Shown here: positions 1 through 10,263 of the stretch, piece after piece | How positions within the stretch are numbered: the first letter of the stretch is position 1 | Layout: every line of letters starts with the position of its first letter | NCBI RefSeq assembly: GCF_009866655.1 | Contig: NZ_CP047420.1 | Coordinates: 2,480,001-2,544,000 of the forward strand | DNA from: Rathayibacter sp. VKM Ac-2804 | Lineage (GTDB): Bacteria > Actinomycetota > Actinomycetes > Actinomycetales > Microbacteriaceae | Direction: 5' to 3' | Length of the DNA stretch: 64,000 nucleotides | Notes under the pieces: model-generated | What the model was told of the DNA's origin: nothing | What the model saw: only the letters and a program-made list of their open reading frames with translations | Database searches by the model: none | Made by a program: the position numbers and the translations under genes

Positions 1-1082
1 TCCAGGCCTTCGCCAACTTCGGCTTCGCCGAGAGCCACGCGATCAGCTTCGCCCTGCTGGTCTACGCCAGCGCCTGGCTGCGCCTGCACTATCCCGCCGC
101 CTTCACCGCGGCGCTGCTGCGGGCCCAGCCGATGGGCTTCTACGCCCCGCACACGCTGGTCGCCGACGCCCGCCGTCACGGCGTCCGCGTCGAGTCGCCC
201 GACGTCAACCGCTCGCTCCCGCACCCCGGCCTCGAGGCGCTGGACGGCGCACCGTCGAGGCGCCGGGGCGGGGCGCCGCACGGGCAGGACTCCTGCCTCT
301 CCGCCGAGCAGGCCCCGACGGGCCTCTTCGACCGGTCCCAGCACTTCGACACCGACGACCACCGCCGGGACGCCGGTTTCGTGATCCGCCTGGGCCTCGC
401 CGGGATCAAGGGCATCGGCACCGCGCTGGCCGAGCACATCGTCGCCGAGCGGGAGCGGGGCGGGCCCTACGCGAGCATGGCCGACCTCTCGCGCCGCGTG
501 GGCCTGAACGCGACCCAGCTCGAGGCGCTCGGCGCCGCGGGCTCGTTCGACTCCCTCGGTCTCCAGCGCCGGCAGGCCCTCTGGGAGGCGGGATCCGCGG
601 CCGCGGACCGCCAGGAGTTCCTCCCCGACTCGATCGTCGCCGTCCAGCCGCCGCTGCTGCCGATGCTCTCGGCGCAGGAGCGGGTCGTCTTCGACTTCTG
701 GGCCACCGGGATCTCGCCGGACGACCACCCGCTCCGGCACCTGCGCGAGAGCCTCACCCGGCGGGGAGCGCGCTCCACGGCCGATCTCCCCGGCACGCCC
801 TCGGGTACCCGTATCGAGGTCGGCGGGGTCGTGATCCACCGCCAACGCCCCTCCACAGCCGCCGGTGTGACCTTCATGAACCTCGAGGACGAGCACGGGA
901 TCCTCAACGTCATCTGCTCCGTCGGAGTATGGAACCGCTACCGCCGCACCGCGCGCGAGGCTCCTGCACTTCTCATCCGCGGGATCCTCGAGCGCTCCGA
1001 AGAAGGGGTGACGAACCTTCTCGCCGACCGGTTCGAAGCGCTGTCGGTCAGCGCCCGGACCACCGCCCGCAACTTCCGATGA
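1..1082 (+). CDS. dnaE2: Error-prone DNA polymerase III alpha subunit DnaE2, C-terminal part (5' end outside window)
   Basis: The open frame runs in from the left edge (first full codon at 3) and gives about 359 residues. The visible part starts in the end of the polymerase core: the conserved ESHAISFALLVYASAWL helix followed by the HYPAAFTAALL stretch. It is followed by a helix-hairpin-helix region (LAGIKGIGTALAEHIVAE) and an OB-fold-like tail (residues around GTRIEVGGVVIHRQRP and VTFMNLEDEHGILNVI). This order matches the C-terminal third of C-family polymerases, and the short tail fits DnaE2 rather than the replicative DnaE1. DnaE2 is the translesion polymerase of actinobacterial SOS mutagenesis and normally works with ImuA'/ImuB, which are not visible here. 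A low-complexity, arginine/glycine-rich stretch near positions 230-310 is an odd insertion between the core and the hairpin region. Confidence 0.88.
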   Translation, partial: QAFANFGFAESHAISFALLVYASAWLRLHYPAAFTAALLRAQPMGFYAPHTLVADARRHGVRVESPDVNRSLPHPGLEALDGAPSRRRGGAPHGQDSCLSAEQAPTGLFDRSQHFDTDDHRRDAGFVIRLGLAGIKGIGTALAEHIVAERERGGPYASMADLSRRVGLNATQLEALGAAGSFDSLGLQRRQALWEAGSAAADRQEFLPDSIVAVQPPLLPMLSAQERVVFDFWATGISPDDHPLRHLRESLTRRGARSTADLPGTPSGTRIEVGGVVIHRQRPSTAAGVTFMNLEDEHGILNVICSVGVWNRYRRTAREAPALLIRGILERSEEGVTNLLADRFEALSVSARTTARNFR

Positions 1083-1156
1083 CCGCCCGTCGGACCTCGA
1101 CCGCCCCAGCACCGCGAGCGCTCCCGCGCCCGCACCACCCGCGAGAAAGCGACACC

Positions 1157-1597
1157 ATGACAAACACGGACCACGCCCTCCACCCCTCGGCGCTCGACGT
1201 GCCGCTGCGCGACGACCGGGACCTGCGCGAGCGCGTCTCCTCGCTGATCGGGCCCGCCTACCGCCGCGCGCTCTGGCCGATCCTGCTCGACCGGGCCGGC
1301 TACCAGCTGCCGATCCTCTACCCGGTGGACGGCCTGCCCGTGCACCCCGACGAGGAGAAGACCGAGCGCATCGTCGCGACCCTCGCCAAGGCGGTCGCGC
1401 ACCACGACGTCGGCTCGCTCGCGTTCGCACTCGAGCGCCCTGGGCGGGCGTTCCTCGGCGAGACCGACCGGGTGCTCGCCCGCCAGCTCAGCGCGGCCTG
1501 CCACCGGCGGGCGATGCCGCTGCGCGCCCTGCTGCTCGTGCACGACGACGGCGTGCGGATCATCGCCGACGCGGAGCACTCCGTGCCGGCCCGCTGA
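1157..1597 (+). CDS. Hypothetical protein, 146 aa, downstream of dnaE2
   Basis: I do not recognise the family. The ATG at 1157 is chosen because a purine-rich GAGAAAG lies about 8 nt upstream and because the residues before it in the same frame are arginine/serine-rich, low-complexity sequence typical of a non-coding frame. The protein is acidic, has no signal peptide or membrane segment, and reads as an alpha/beta fold with a LERPGRAFLGETDRVLARQL helix and a C-terminal LLLVHDDGVRIIADAEHS strand pair. It begins 74 bp after dnaE2 on the same strand, so it may be cotranscribed. It converges on treZ, with an 81-bp gap that holds no obvious terminator. Confidence 0.6.
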   Translation: MTNTDHALHPSALDVPLRDDRDLRERVSSLIGPAYRRALWPILLDRAGYQLPILYPVDGLPVHPDEEKTERIVATLAKAVAHHDVGSLAFALERPGRAFLGETDRVLARQLSAACHRRAMPLRALLLVHDDGVRIIADAEHSVPAR

Positions 1598-1678
1598 CAG
1601 GTCTCCGGTGGGCAGCGGCGTGCGCGGACTCAGGAGCGCGCCGACCCGACTCGACTCGGGACGGCGCACGACCGACGC

Positions 1679-3478
1679 CTACTCGGCGTCGCTGAGCGTG
1701 ATCAGCAGCGAGGACGCGCCGAGGTCGACCTCGGTGTCGCCCGGCGACACGGCGTACTCGCCCACGGCGAGGAGCGACTCCGCCACCTCGGGCAGCGGGA
1801 CACGCGCCGACGCCTCGCCGACGTTGATCGCGATCGTCACCCGGCCGCGGCCGAGGGTGAGCCAGCGCTCGTCCTCGTCGAGCTCGACGCGCACCGAGCC
1901 GAACCGCGGGTCGGTCAGCTCGGGGAAGCGACGGCGCAGCACCGCCAGCTCGCGGTAGACGGCGAGGATGCGCGCACCGCGCCCCTCCTCCGCCTCGGAC
2001 CAGTCGAGCTTGGAGCGCTCGAAGGTCTCGGGGTCCTGCGGGTCGGGCACGACCTCCGGGTCCCAGCCCATCTTCGCGAACTCCTCGATGCGGCCCTTCG
2101 CCGTCGCCTCGCCCAGGTCCTTCTCGGGGTGCGAGGTGAAGAACTGCCACGGGGTCGACGCCGCCCACTCCTCGCCCATGAAGAGCATCGGGGTGAAGGG
2201 GCCGAGCAGCGTCAGCGCGGCGGCGATCGCGAGGCGTCCCTCGTCGAGGGTCGCGGTCAGCCGGTCGCCGATCGCGCGGTTGCCGATCTGGTCGTGGTTC
2301 TGGCTGCAGACCACGAGGCGCCACGTGGGCATCCGCTCGGTGTCGACGGGGCGCCCGTGGTGCCGGCCGCGGAACGTCGAGAGGGTGCCGTCGTGGAAGA
2401 AGCCGCGGGTGAGCACCTTGCCGAGCGCGCCGAGCGGCGCGAAGTCCTCGTAGTAGCCGGTCGTCTCACCGGTCAGGGCGACGTGCACGGCGTGGTGGAA
2501 GTCGTCGCTCCACTGCGCGTCGAGCCCGTAGCCGCCCGCCTCGCGCGGGGTGATCAGCTTCGGGTCGTTGAGGTCCGACTCCGCGATCAGCGTCAGCGGG
2601 CGCCCGACATCGGCCGAGAGCACGGCCACCTCGGCGGCCATCTCCTCGAGCACGTGCACGGCGCGCTCGTCCGAGAGCGCGTGCACCGCATCGAGGCGCA
2701 GAGCGTCCACGTGGTAGTCGCGCAACCACATCAGCGCGTTGTCGAGGATGTAGCCCCGGACGACGTCCGAGCCCTCCCCGTCGAGGTTGATCGAGCTGCC
2801 CCAGGTGTTGGCCTTCTCGTTCTTGAGGTACGGGCCGAACTCGGGGAGGTAGTTGCCGCTCGGGCCGAGGTGGTTGTACACCACGTCCTGCACGATGCCC
2901 AGGCCCGCGCGGTGCGCGGCGTCGACGAAGCGCTGATACGCCTCCGGTCCGCCGTACGCCTCCGAGACGGCGTACCAGAGGACGCCGTCGTAGCCCCAGT
3001 TGTGCGTGCCGTTCACCGCGTTGACCGGGAGGATCTCGATGAAGTCGACGCCGATCGAGCGCAGGTGCTCGAGCCGGCCGGCGGCCGCGTCGAGGGTGCC
3101 CTCCGGGGTGAAGGTGCCGATGTGCAGCTCGTAGATCACGGCACCGGCCAGCTGGCGACCCGTCCAGGCCTGGTCGGCCCACTCGAACGCGCTCGGGTCG
3201 TAGCTGCGCGAGAGCTCGTGCACTCCCCCGGGCTGGCGACGCGAGCGCGGGTCCGGGAACGGCCCCTTCCCGTCGACCAGGTAGCCGTAGTCGACCTCGC
3301 CCGTTCCGGCGACCGACCCGGAGACCCGCCACCAGCCCTCGTCGCCGAAGCGGGCCATCGCGACCGTTGCTCCCGCCCCGAGGGCGAGCTCGACGGAGGA
3401 GGCCTCGGGCGCCCACACGTCGAAGCGCTCGGGTCCGGAGACGGGAAGGGCGTAGCGGTAGGGCGTCGTGCTGATCAC
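1679..3478 (-). CDS. treZ: Malto-oligosyltrehalose trehalohydrolase TreZ
   Basis: This 599-residue GH13 enzyme releases trehalose from malto-oligosyltrehalose, the second step of the TreY/TreZ pathway. An N-terminal beta-sandwich (about 1-95) precedes the (beta/alpha)8 barrel. The catalytic triad is visible as D263 in [10 protein letters not shown]300 in LIAESDLND and D396 in SQNHDQIGN. Length is normal for the family. The start is GTG at 3478, with GGAG a few bases upstream. It is the last gene of a minus-strand operon glgX-treY-treZ, 51 bp after treY. Having all three genes together makes the assignment firm: GlgX trims branches, TreY converts the reducing end to a trehalose unit, TreZ cuts it off. 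Confidence 0.95.
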   Translation of the reverse strand: MISTTPYRYALPVSGPERFDVWAPEASSVELALGAGATVAMARFGDEGWWRVSGSVAGTGEVDYGYLVDGKGPFPDPRSRRQPGGVHELSRSYDPSAFEWADQAWTGRQLAGAVIYELHIGTFTPEGTLDAAAGRLEHLRSIGVDFIEILPVNAVNGTHNWGYDGVLWYAVSEAYGGPEAYQRFVDAAHRAGLGIVQDVVYNHLGPSGNYLPEFGPYLKNEKANTWGSSINLDGEGSDVVRGYILDNALMWLRDYHVDALRLDAVHALSDERAVHVLEEMAAEVAVLSADVGRPLTLIAESDLNDPKLITPREAGGYGLDAQWSDDFHHAVHVALTGETTGYYEDFAPLGALGKVLTRGFFHDGTLSTFRGRHHGRPVDTERMPTWRLVVCSQNHDQIGNRAIGDRLTATLDEGRLAIAAALTLLGPFTPMLFMGEEWAASTPWQFFTSHPEKDLGEATAKGRIEEFAKMGWDPEVVPDPQDPETFERSKLDWSEAEEGRGARILAVYRELAVLRRRFPELTDPRFGSVRVELDEDERWLTLGRGRVTIAINVGEASARVPLPEVAESLLAVGEYAVSPGDTEVDLGASSLLITLSDAE

Positions 3479-3529
3479 GGGGTTCTCCAGGGTCGTTCGA
3501 ACGGGGTCGGCAGGAAGGGACTCGCCGGG

Positions 3530-5845
3530 TCAGGCGACCGGCGCGAGCAGGGCGACCGGGTAGCCGCCGCCGAGGATCTCCGACACGGCGGTCGGTCCGC
3601 CGGCGAAGGTGCGGCCGGTGAGGACGTCCTCGACCGGGCGCCCGGGCAGGACGATCAGGGTCTCGCCCCAGCCGCCCTCGGCCGCGAGGCGCGCGGGCAG
3701 GCGGGTGGCGACCGTCAGCGCACCGCCGCGGTCGAAGGCGATCACGTGCTCGGCCGCGGGGCCGATGGCGGGGACGGCGGCGTAGCGCGTGAACAGCTCC
3801 GGCCGGTCGCGGCGCAGGCGCAGGGCCCGCGAGGTCACGAGCAGCTTGGCCGCGCCCTCCGCGTCGATCTCGGGCAGCCAGCCGCTGTCGATCCTCTCCA
3901 GCAGGGCTCGGCGCTCGGCGAAGTCGACCGGGCGGCGGTTGTCGGGGTCGACGAGCGACGTCTCCCACAGCTCGCTGCCCTGATAGACGTCCGGGATGCC
4001 GGGTGCGGTGAGCTGGACGGCCTTGGCCGAGAGGCTGTTCGACCAGCCGTCGGCCGAGACGCGCGCCACGGTGTCCTCGATCAGACGGCGCACGGCCGTG
4101 TCGTCGAAGGCGGCGTCGACGGCCGCGTGCATCCGCTTCTCGAACGCCTCGTCCGGGGCGGTCCACTTCGTCGAGCTGCCGGCCTCGCGCGACGCCTTCT
4201 CGGCGTAGGCGTGCAGGCGCTCGCGCGACGCGGGCCATGATCCGACGATCGCCTCCCACAACAGGTGCTCCACCGGTCCGTCGCCGAAGCCGACCAGCCC
4301 GTGCAGCTCGCGGAGCGTCTCGGCCCAGGCCTCGGCGTCCTCCGCAAGGGCGGTGATGCGCGCGCGGGTGTCCTCGCCGCGCTTGGTGTCGTGCGTCGAC
4401 AGCGTGGTGAGCGACGCGGGGAACGACGCCTGGCGGACGCCCTGGCGGCGGTGGAACTCCTCCAGGTCGATCGCGAACTCGTCCGGGTCGGCGCCGACCT
4501 CGTTGAGCGAGGTGAGGCGGCTGTAGCGGTAGAACGCCGTGTCCTCGACGCCCTTCGCCATCACCATGCCGGAGGTCTGCTGGAAGCGGACCGACACCGG
4601 AGTGCCGGTCTCCTCGAGCAGCGCCGCGACCTCGTCGATCGTCGCGGCGATCTCGGGGCGGCGGTGCCGCGCGTCGAGCCGCGCGTGCTCGAGGTGCTCG
4701 GCGCCGTAGGGCAGGTAGCTGCGGTAGACCGGGAAGGTCGCGAGCAGCTCGGCGATCGCGTCGTCCGCGCCGTCGACCTGCGGGATCAGGCGGGCCAGGC
4801 GGAGCACCTCGGAGCGGAGGATGCCGTCGGCGATGCCGCGCTTGGTGTCGTGGATCAGGTCGGCCCAGTCCACCGGCTCGCCGCCGTCGCCGAGCTCCGC
4901 GTCCAGGCCCTCGAGCACCGGGCGGGCGTCGGGGTCGACGAGGATGCGGTCGATGTCCGCGAGCGCGTCGTAGCCGGTGGTGCCCACGGTCGCCCAGTGC
5001 GCCGGCAGCTGCTCGTCACCCTCGAGGATCTTCTCGACCCACACCGGGGCGCCGTCGATGGCGCGAGCGAGGTCGTCCAGGTAGCCGCCCGGATCGGCCA
5101 GTCCGTCCGGGTGGTCGACGCGCAGGCCGTCGGCGAGGCCCTCGGTGAACCAGCGGACGATCTCGCGGTGCGAGGCCTCGAAGACCTCGGGCCGCTCGAC
5201 CGTGATCGCGGCGAGGGTGTTCACCGCGAAGAAGCGGCGGTAGTTGAGCTCGGCGTCGGCGCGGCGCCAGTTGACCAGCTCGTAGCTCTGCCGGGCGTGC
5301 ACGGTCCGGCCGGAGTCGCCGGGCTCGGCGGTGCCGGGCGCGATCGGCAGCCGGTTCTCGTAGTAGTGCAGCTCGTCGCCCACCACCTCGAGCGCATCGA
5401 GCTCGCTGTCGCTGTCGCCTTCGGAGGCCCCGTCGCCGAGGATGGGCACGCGCAGCTTGCCCGCACCCGCCGCCCAGTCGATGTCGAACGCCTCCGCGTA
5501 GCGGGAGTCCCGCCCGTGCTTCAACAGGTCCCACCACCAGGCGTTCTCCGCCGGAGTGGCGACGCCCATGTGGTTCGGCACGATGTCGATGAGGACGCCG
5601 AGGCCCTCCTTCTTCGCGGCCGCGGAGGCGTGGGCGAGGCCCTCGCCGCCGCCGCGGGCCGGGTCGACCTGCGAGTGGTCGACGACGTCGTAGCCGTGGT
5701 CCGAGCCGGGCTCGGCGGTCAGCAGCGGCGAGAAGTACAGCCAGTCGGCGCCGAGGGACCGCACGTAGTCGGCCACCTCGGCGGCCTCGTCGAGATCGAA
5801 GCCGGAGCGGATCTGGAGTCGGTAGGTGGAGGCGGGCAGTCGCAA
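3530..5845 (-). CDS. treY: Malto-oligosyltrehalose synthase TreY
   Basis: TreY rearranges the reducing-end alpha-1,4 bond of a maltodextrin to alpha-1,1, giving malto-oligosyltrehalose. The 771-residue product opens with the typical [10 protein letters not shown] motif, followed by the [17 protein letters not shown] loop. Catalytic candidates are D244 in [11 protein letters not shown]271 in [10 protein letters not shown] and the aspartate of [11 protein letters not shown]. The reading frame stays open far upstream inside glgX, so the start had to be chosen: TTG at 5845 gives the family N-terminus, lies 2 bp after the glgX stop and has AGGAG 7 nt upstream inside the end of glgX. The rare TTG with this spacing suggests translational coupling to glgX. 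Confidence 0.95.
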   Translation of the reverse strand: MRLPASTYRLQIRSGFDLDEAAEVADYVRSLGADWLYFSPLLTAEPGSDHGYDVVDHSQVDPARGGGEGLAHASAAAKKEGLGVLIDIVPNHMGVATPAENAWWWDLLKHGRDSRYAEAFDIDWAAGAGKLRVPILGDGASEGDSDSELDALEVVGDELHYYENRLPIAPGTAEPGDSGRTVHARQSYELVNWRRADAELNYRRFFAVNTLAAITVERPEVFEASHREIVRWFTEGLADGLRVDHPDGLADPGGYLDDLARAIDGAPVWVEKILEGDEQLPAHWATVGTTGYDALADIDRILVDPDARPVLEGLDAELGDGGEPVDWADLIHDTKRGIADGILRSEVLRLARLIPQVDGADDAIAELLATFPVYRSYLPYGAEHLEHARLDARHRRPEIAATIDEVAALLEETGTPVSVRFQQTSGMVMAKGVEDTAFYRYSRLTSLNEVGADPDEFAIDLEEFHRRQGVRQASFPASLTTLSTHDTKRGEDTRARITALAEDAEAWAETLRELHGLVGFGDGPVEHLLWEAIVGSWPASRERLHAYAEKASREAGSSTKWTAPDEAFEKRMHAAVDAAFDDTAVRRLIEDTVARVSADGWSNSLSAKAVQLTAPGIPDVYQGSELWETSLVDPDNRRPVDFAERRALLERIDSGWLPEIDAEGAAKLLVTSRALRLRRDRPELFTRYAAVPAIGPAAEHVIAFDRGGALTVATRLPARLAAEGGWGETLIVLPGRPVEDVLTGRTFAGGPTAVSEILGGGYPVALLAPVA

Positions 5846-5847
5846 CG

Positions 5848-8100
5848 TCAGGCTCCTGTCGAGGGGGCGGTCGCGGAGTCGGTCGACTCCTCGTGGGGGC
5901 TGGTGTGGCCCGTGGTGGTGATGATCGGGATCGCCGAGGTGGCGGCGAGCGAGGCCAGCGAGGCGGCGACCGAGTGATCGACCTCGGGCTCGGGTGCGCT
6001 GTGTTCCTGGAGGATCACGAGCGACTTCGCCTGCACGGTGAGGATCGCGCCGGCGGGCCGCGGGACCGAGTCGGCCTCCGCTCCGGCGGTGTCGACCAGG
6101 ACGGCCCACTCGACCGCGTACTCGTCGGCCGGGATCGTGAACTCCACGTCGACGTCGTCGGCGTTGAAGTACAGCAGGAAGCTGTCGTCGACGACCGGCT
6201 GGCCGCGCTCGTCGCGCTCGCGGATCCCGTTGCCGTTGAGGTAGATGCCGACCGAGCGGTCTAGGCCCGAGTCCCAGTCCGACGGCGTCATCTCGGTGCC
6301 GTCGGCCTTGAACCAGACGATGTCGGGCAGCGGCTCGCCGGTGCCGCGCAGCACGGGGCGCCCGTCGAAGAAGCGGCCGCGGCGGAACGTCGGGTGCTCG
6401 GCGCGGAGGCGGATCAGCGCCGCCGTGAACTCCACCAGCGGCCGGTCCGCCTTCTCCCAGTCGATCCAGGTCAGCTCGCTGTCCTGGGCGTAGGTGTTGT
6501 TGTTGCCGTTCTGCGTGCGGCCGAGCTCGTCGCCGTGCAGGATCATCGGCACGCCCTGCGAGATCAGCATCGTCGCCAGGAAGTTGCGCTGCTGGCGGGC
6601 GCGGAGGCCGAGCACCGTCGGGTCGTCGGTCGGGCCCTCGGCGCCGTGGTTCCAGGAGCGGTTGTGCGACTCGCCGTCGTTGCCGTCCTCGCCGTTCGCG
6701 TCGTTGTGCTTCTCGTTGTACGAGACCAGGTCGCGGAGGGTGAAGCCGTCGTGCGCGGTGACGAAGTTGATCGACGCGACCGGGTAGCGGCCGGAGCGGG
6801 CGTAGAGGTCGGCCGAGCCGGTCAGGCGCGAGGCGAACTCGCCCAGGGTCGAGGGCTCGCCGCGCCAGAAGTCGCGGACGGTGTCGCGGTACTTGCCGTT
6901 CCACTCCGTCCACTGCGGCGGGAAGTTGCCGACCTGGTAGCCGCCGGGGCCGACGTCCCAGGGCTCGGCGATCAGCTTGACCTGCGAGACCACCGGGTCC
7001 TGCTGGACGAGCTCGAAGAAGGTGGAGAGCCGGTCGACGTCGTAGAACTCGCGGGCCAATGCCGAGGCGAGGTCGAAGCGGAAGCCGTCGACGCGCATCT
7101 CGGTCACCCAGTAGCGCAGCGAGTCCATGATCAGCTGCAGCGAGTGCGGGTGGCGCACGTTGAGGGTGTTGCCGGTGCCGGTGTAGTCCATGTAGTAGCG
7201 CTTGTCGTCGTCGACCAGGCGGTAGTACGCCTCGTTGTCGATGCCGCGGAACGACAGCGTCGGGCCGAGGTGATTGCCCTCGGCGGTGTGGTTGTAGACG
7301 ACGTCGAGGATGACCTCGATGCCGGCGGCGTGCAGGGCCTTCACCATGCTCTTGAACTCCTGGACCTGCTGGCCCAGATCGCCCGTGGCGCCGTAGGTGT
7401 TCTGCGGCGCGAAGAAGCCGATCGTGTTGTAGCCCCAGTAGTTCGAGAGGCCCTTCTCCATCAGCGTCGAGTCGTTGACGAACTGGTGCACCGGCATCAG
7501 CTCGAGGGCGGTGATGCCGAGGTGCTTGAGGTGCGCGATCACGGCGGGGTGCGCGACGCCGGCGTAGGTGCCGCGCAGCTCCTCCGGCACATCGGGGTGG
7601 CTCTTCGTGAGCCCCTTCACGTGCGCCTCGTAGATGACGGTGCTGTCGTACGAGGTGCGCGGACGGCGGTCACCGGCCCAGTCGAAGAACGGGTTGATGA
7701 CGACGCCCATCATCATGTGCGGCGCCGAGTCCTCGTCGTTGGTCGAGTCCGGGTCGCCGAAGGTGTACGAGAAGAGCGACTGGTCCCAGTCGATCTCGCC
7801 CGAGACGGCCTTCGCGTAGGGGTCCAGCAGCAGCTTGTTCGGGTTGCAGCGGTGTCCGCCGGCCGGGTCGTACGCGCCGTGGACGCGGTAGCCGTAGCGC
7901 TGGCCGGGCTGGACCTGCGGAAGGTAGCAGTGCCAGACGTACGCGTCCGACTCCAGCACCTCGACGCGCGTCTCGGTGCCGTCCTCCTCGAAGAGGCACA
8001 GCTCGACACGCTCGGCGGCCTCGCTGAAGAGGGCGAAGTTGGTGCCGCTTCCATCGAAGGTGGCGCCCAAGGGGTAGGCGGTTCCGGGCCAGGTCTCCAC
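5848..8100 (-). CDS. glgX: Glycogen debranching enzyme GlgX (TreX-type)
   Basis: This 750-residue GH13 isoamylase-type enzyme hydrolyses alpha-1,6 branches of glycogen and delivers linear maltodextrin to TreY. An N-terminal carbohydrate-binding fold (about 1-130) is followed by the barrel. The triad is D343 in [12 protein letters not shown]379 in [10 protein letters not shown] and D451 in [11 protein letters not shown]. The frame is open upstream to 8253, but the extra residues are arginine/proline-rich and unlike the family. GTG at 8100 gives the usual [19 protein letters not shown] start and has AGAGGAG 5 nt upstream. It leads the glgX-treY-treZ operon. The 230 bp upstream hold a hairpin at 8181-8204 and no gene. 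Confidence 0.95.
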   Translation of the reverse strand: METWPGTAYPLGATFDGSGTNFALFSEAAERVELCLFEEDGTETRVEVLESDAYVWHCYLPQVQPGQRYGYRVHGAYDPAGGHRCNPNKLLLDPYAKAVSGEIDWDQSLFSYTFGDPDSTNDEDSAPHMMMGVVINPFFDWAGDRRPRTSYDSTVIYEAHVKGLTKSHPDVPEELRGTYAGVAHPAVIAHLKHLGITALELMPVHQFVNDSTLMEKGLSNYWGYNTIGFFAPQNTYGATGDLGQQVQEFKSMVKALHAAGIEVILDVVYNHTAEGNHLGPTLSFRGIDNEAYYRLVDDDKRYYMDYTGTGNTLNVRHPHSLQLIMDSLRYWVTEMRVDGFRFDLASALAREFYDVDRLSTFFELVQQDPVVSQVKLIAEPWDVGPGGYQVGNFPPQWTEWNGKYRDTVRDFWRGEPSTLGEFASRLTGSADLYARSGRYPVASINFVTAHDGFTLRDLVSYNEKHNDANGEDGNDGESHNRSWNHGAEGPTDDPTVLGLRARQQRNFLATMLISQGVPMILHGDELGRTQNGNNNTYAQDSELTWIDWEKADRPLVEFTAALIRLRAEHPTFRRGRFFDGRPVLRGTGEPLPDIVWFKADGTEMTPSDWDSGLDRSVGIYLNGNGIRERDERGQPVVDDSFLLYFNADDVDVEFTIPADEYAVEWAVLVDTAGAEADSVPRPAGAILTVQAKSLVILQEHSAPEPEVDHSVAASLASLAATSAIPIITTTGHTSPHEESTDSATAPSTGA

Positions 8101-8180
8101 GAGACTCCTCTGAGTTCTGGTCTCGGGCGATCCGGGGGAGGCCGACGGGCGGTCTGCGGATGCCCGACGTCGGGGGTGAT

Positions 8181-8204
8181 GGTCCGTCACCTTCGCGACG
8201 GACC
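8181..8204. repeat. 8-bp-stem hairpin in the glgX upstream region
   Basis: GGTCCGTC (8181-8188) and GACGGACC (8197-8204) are perfect inverted arms around an 8-nt loop, about 80-100 nt before the glgX start. The position fits a 5' leader or operator element of the glgX-treY-treZ operon. A possible minus-strand -10 (TAAGCT) lies just beyond it near 8213-8218. The function is unproven. Confidence 0.4.
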
Positions 8205-8329
8205 GACTGCCCAGCTTAGCGAGAGGCTCCTCCCGCGCTTCCGGGGAGGCCACGCTCAGACAGTACGGACCTCGCTGTTCCGCGGCGAGGGCTGGACCGG
8301 ATACCGCTCGTCCAGTAGTGCACGCCGCC

Positions 8330-10135
8330 TCAGTGCGAGCCGATCCGCTTCCGCAGCAGATCGATCCGCGCCTGCAGCTGGGTCACGCTCGCCTGCGCCA
8401 CCGCCGGGCCGCCGCAGAGCCGGCGCAGCTCGGTGTGCACCTGGCCGTGGGTCTCCCCCGTGTTGCGGGCCCAGAGCCCGACGAGCGAGTTCAGGAGGCT
8501 GCGCTGCTCCTTGAGCGTGCGGTAGAGCGGCGCGGGGATCTCGCTCTCCTTCGCCTCCACCGGGGCCTGAGCGCCGGCGCGACCGCCCGCGCGCTTCGCC
8601 TGGCGCTGCTGGCGGTGCTGCAGCAGCTCGCGCACCTGCTCGGGCTCGAGCAGTCCGGGGAGCCCGATGAAGTCGAGCTCCTCCTCGCTCTCGACCTCCA
8701 CCTCCATGCCGAACTCCGCGCCCTCGTACATCACGCGGTCGAAGGTCGCGGCCGAGCCGAGCGACTCGAACCGGCCCTCCTCGAGCAGGTCGGAGGAGGC
8801 CTTGCTCTCGCGCTCGGCGTCGGCCATCAGGTCGGCCTCGGGGTACTCCTCATCGTCTGAGACGCGCCGGTCGAGCGCGTGGTCGCGCTGCTGCTCCATC
8901 GAGCCGGCGAGCGCGAGCAGCCCCGGCACGTTTGGCAGGAAGATCGACGCGGTCTCGCCGCGGCGCCGCGCCCGGACGAAGCGCCCGATCGCCTGCGCGA
9001 AGAACAGCGGCGTCGAGGCGGAGGTGGCGTAGACGCCCACGGCGAGGCGCGGCACGTCGACGCCCTCGGACACCATCCGCACGGCGACCATCCACCGGCT
9101 GTCGCCCTTCGAGTACTCCTCGATCCGGTCGCTCGCCTCCTTCTCGTCGGAGAGGACGACGGTGACGGGCTCGCCGCTGATCTCGCGGAGCATCGCGGCA
9201 TATGCGCGCGCCGCGTAGTGGTCGGTCGCGATGACGAGACCGCCCGCGTCGGGGATCCCGCGGCGCACCTCGGTCAGCCGGGTGTTCGCGGCCCGCAGGA
9301 CCGACGGGATCCACTCCCCCTTGGGGTCGAGCGCCGTGCGCCAGGCCTGCGAGGTGATGTCCTTGGTGTTGCCCTCGCCGAGCCGCGCCTCCATCTCGTC
9401 GCCGGCCTTCGACTTCCAGCGCATCTGGCCCGCGTAGACCATGAAGAGCACCGGCCGGACGACGCCGTCGGCGAGCGCGCGGCCGTAGCCGTAGGCGTAG
9501 TCGGTCAGCGAGGTGCGGATGCCCTCCTGGTCGGGCAGGTAGCTGACGAACGGGATCGGCGCGGTGTCCGAGCGGAACGGCGTCCCGGTGAGCGAGAGGC
9601 GGCGGGCGGCCGGCTCGAAGGCCTCGCGGATCGCGTCGCCCCAGCTCAGCGCGTCGCCACCGTGGTGCACCTCGTCGAGGATGACCAGCGAGCGGCCGGA
9701 GAGGGTCAGCTCGCGGTGCAGCTCGGGCCGCACGGCGACCTGCGCGTAGGTGACGGCGACCCCGTGGTAGTGCCGGGCGTGCCGGCCCATCCGGTTGGTG
9801 AAGGTGGGGTCGAGACGGATGCCGACGCGGTGCGCCGCCTCAGCCCACTGGCGCTTGAGGTGCTCGGTCGGCGCGACGACGGTGATGCGGTCGACGGTGC
9901 GGTTGTGCAGCAGCTCGGCGGCCAGGCGGAGGGCGAACGTCGTCTTGCCGGCGCCGGGCGTCGCGGCCGCGAGGAAGTCGCGCGGCTCGTGCTGGAAGTA
10001 GGCCTCGAGGGCCTCCGCCTGCCAGGCCCGCAGCTTGTTCGCAGTGCCCCACGGCGCCCTGCCGGGGAACGACGGGGACAGGTGCTCCGCGGCGGAGGTG
10101 CCGACCTGATGACCGAAGTTCGAGGGACTGTTCAC
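8330..10135 (-). CDS. DEAD/DEAH-box (superfamily 2) helicase
   Basis: A 601-residue SF2 ATPase. Walker A is ATPGAGKTT at residues 58-66, Walker B is DEVH at 154-157, and motif VI-like residues are in the AIGRFVRARR stretch, which together define a complete two-domain helicase core. The closest family I recognise is the actinobacterial stand-alone helicase related to type III restriction 'res' subunits; no methylase or specificity subunit is nearby, so a restriction role is not supported. The C-terminal about 150 residues are acidic then lysine/arginine-rich (HRQQRQAKRAGGRAG) and include a helical tail. GTG at 10135 is the start; a -10-like TAGCCT lies 8 nt upstream, suggesting a very short or absent leader. 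It is divergent from the SGNH hydrolase gene. Confidence 0.85.
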   Translation of the reverse strand: MNSPSNFGHQVGTSAAEHLSPSFPGRAPWGTANKLRAWQAEALEAYFQHEPRDFLAAATPGAGKTTFALRLAAELLHNRTVDRITVVAPTEHLKRQWAEAAHRVGIRLDPTFTNRMGRHARHYHGVAVTYAQVAVRPELHRELTLSGRSLVILDEVHHGGDALSWGDAIREAFEPAARRLSLTGTPFRSDTAPIPFVSYLPDQEGIRTSLTDYAYGYGRALADGVVRPVLFMVYAGQMRWKSKAGDEMEARLGEGNTKDITSQAWRTALDPKGEWIPSVLRAANTRLTEVRRGIPDAGGLVIATDHYAARAYAAMLREISGEPVTVVLSDEKEASDRIEEYSKGDSRWMVAVRMVSEGVDVPRLAVGVYATSASTPLFFAQAIGRFVRARRRGETASIFLPNVPGLLALAGSMEQQRDHALDRRVSDDEEYPEADLMADAERESKASSDLLEEGRFESLGSAATFDRVMYEGAEFGMEVEVESEEELDFIGLPGLLEPEQVRELLQHRQQRQAKRAGGRAGAQAPVEAKESEIPAPLYRTLKEQRSLLNSLVGLWARNTGETHGQVHTELRRLCGGPAVAQASVTQLQARIDLLRKRIGSH

Positions 10136-10251
10136 GTGGACCGAGGCTAGCCGACACCTCCGACGCCGGGCGCCGGTCCGCGCGCCCGCGGGCGAGGCCC
10201 CGGCGTGTCGGGATCGTCCGAGCGACGGACCCCCTCCGCGCGCTCGGAGCG

Positions 10252-10257
10252 CAGAAT
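10252..10257 (+). promoter_or_regulatory. Putative -10 box of the SGNH hydrolase gene (leaderless arrangement)
   Basis: CAGAAT lies 6 nt before the ATG at 10264, so transcription would begin at or next to the start codon. The GGAGGG between box and ATG touches the start codon, too close to act as a ribosome binding site. Confidence 0.4.
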
Positions 10258-10263
10258 GGAGGG

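Noticed and set aside
8101..8253. N-terminal extension of GlgX to 8253
   Set aside because: The added 51 residues are Arg/Ser/Pro-rich and precede a GTG with a strong AGAGGAG site at which the family sequence begins.
5893..8514. Very long open frames antisense to glgX, treY, uvrA, tkt and other genes (up to about 1000 codons)
   Set aside because: At about 70% GC, stop codons are rare in the frames opposite to real genes. Their translations are Val/Arg/Asp/Leu-rich without domains, and the opposite strand carries complete, motif-bearing enzymes.
8330..10135. Restriction-modification or defence system based on the 'res'-like helicase
   Set aside because: No methyltransferase, specificity, nuclease or other defence gene is adjacent; neighbours are housekeeping or unrelated hydrolases.
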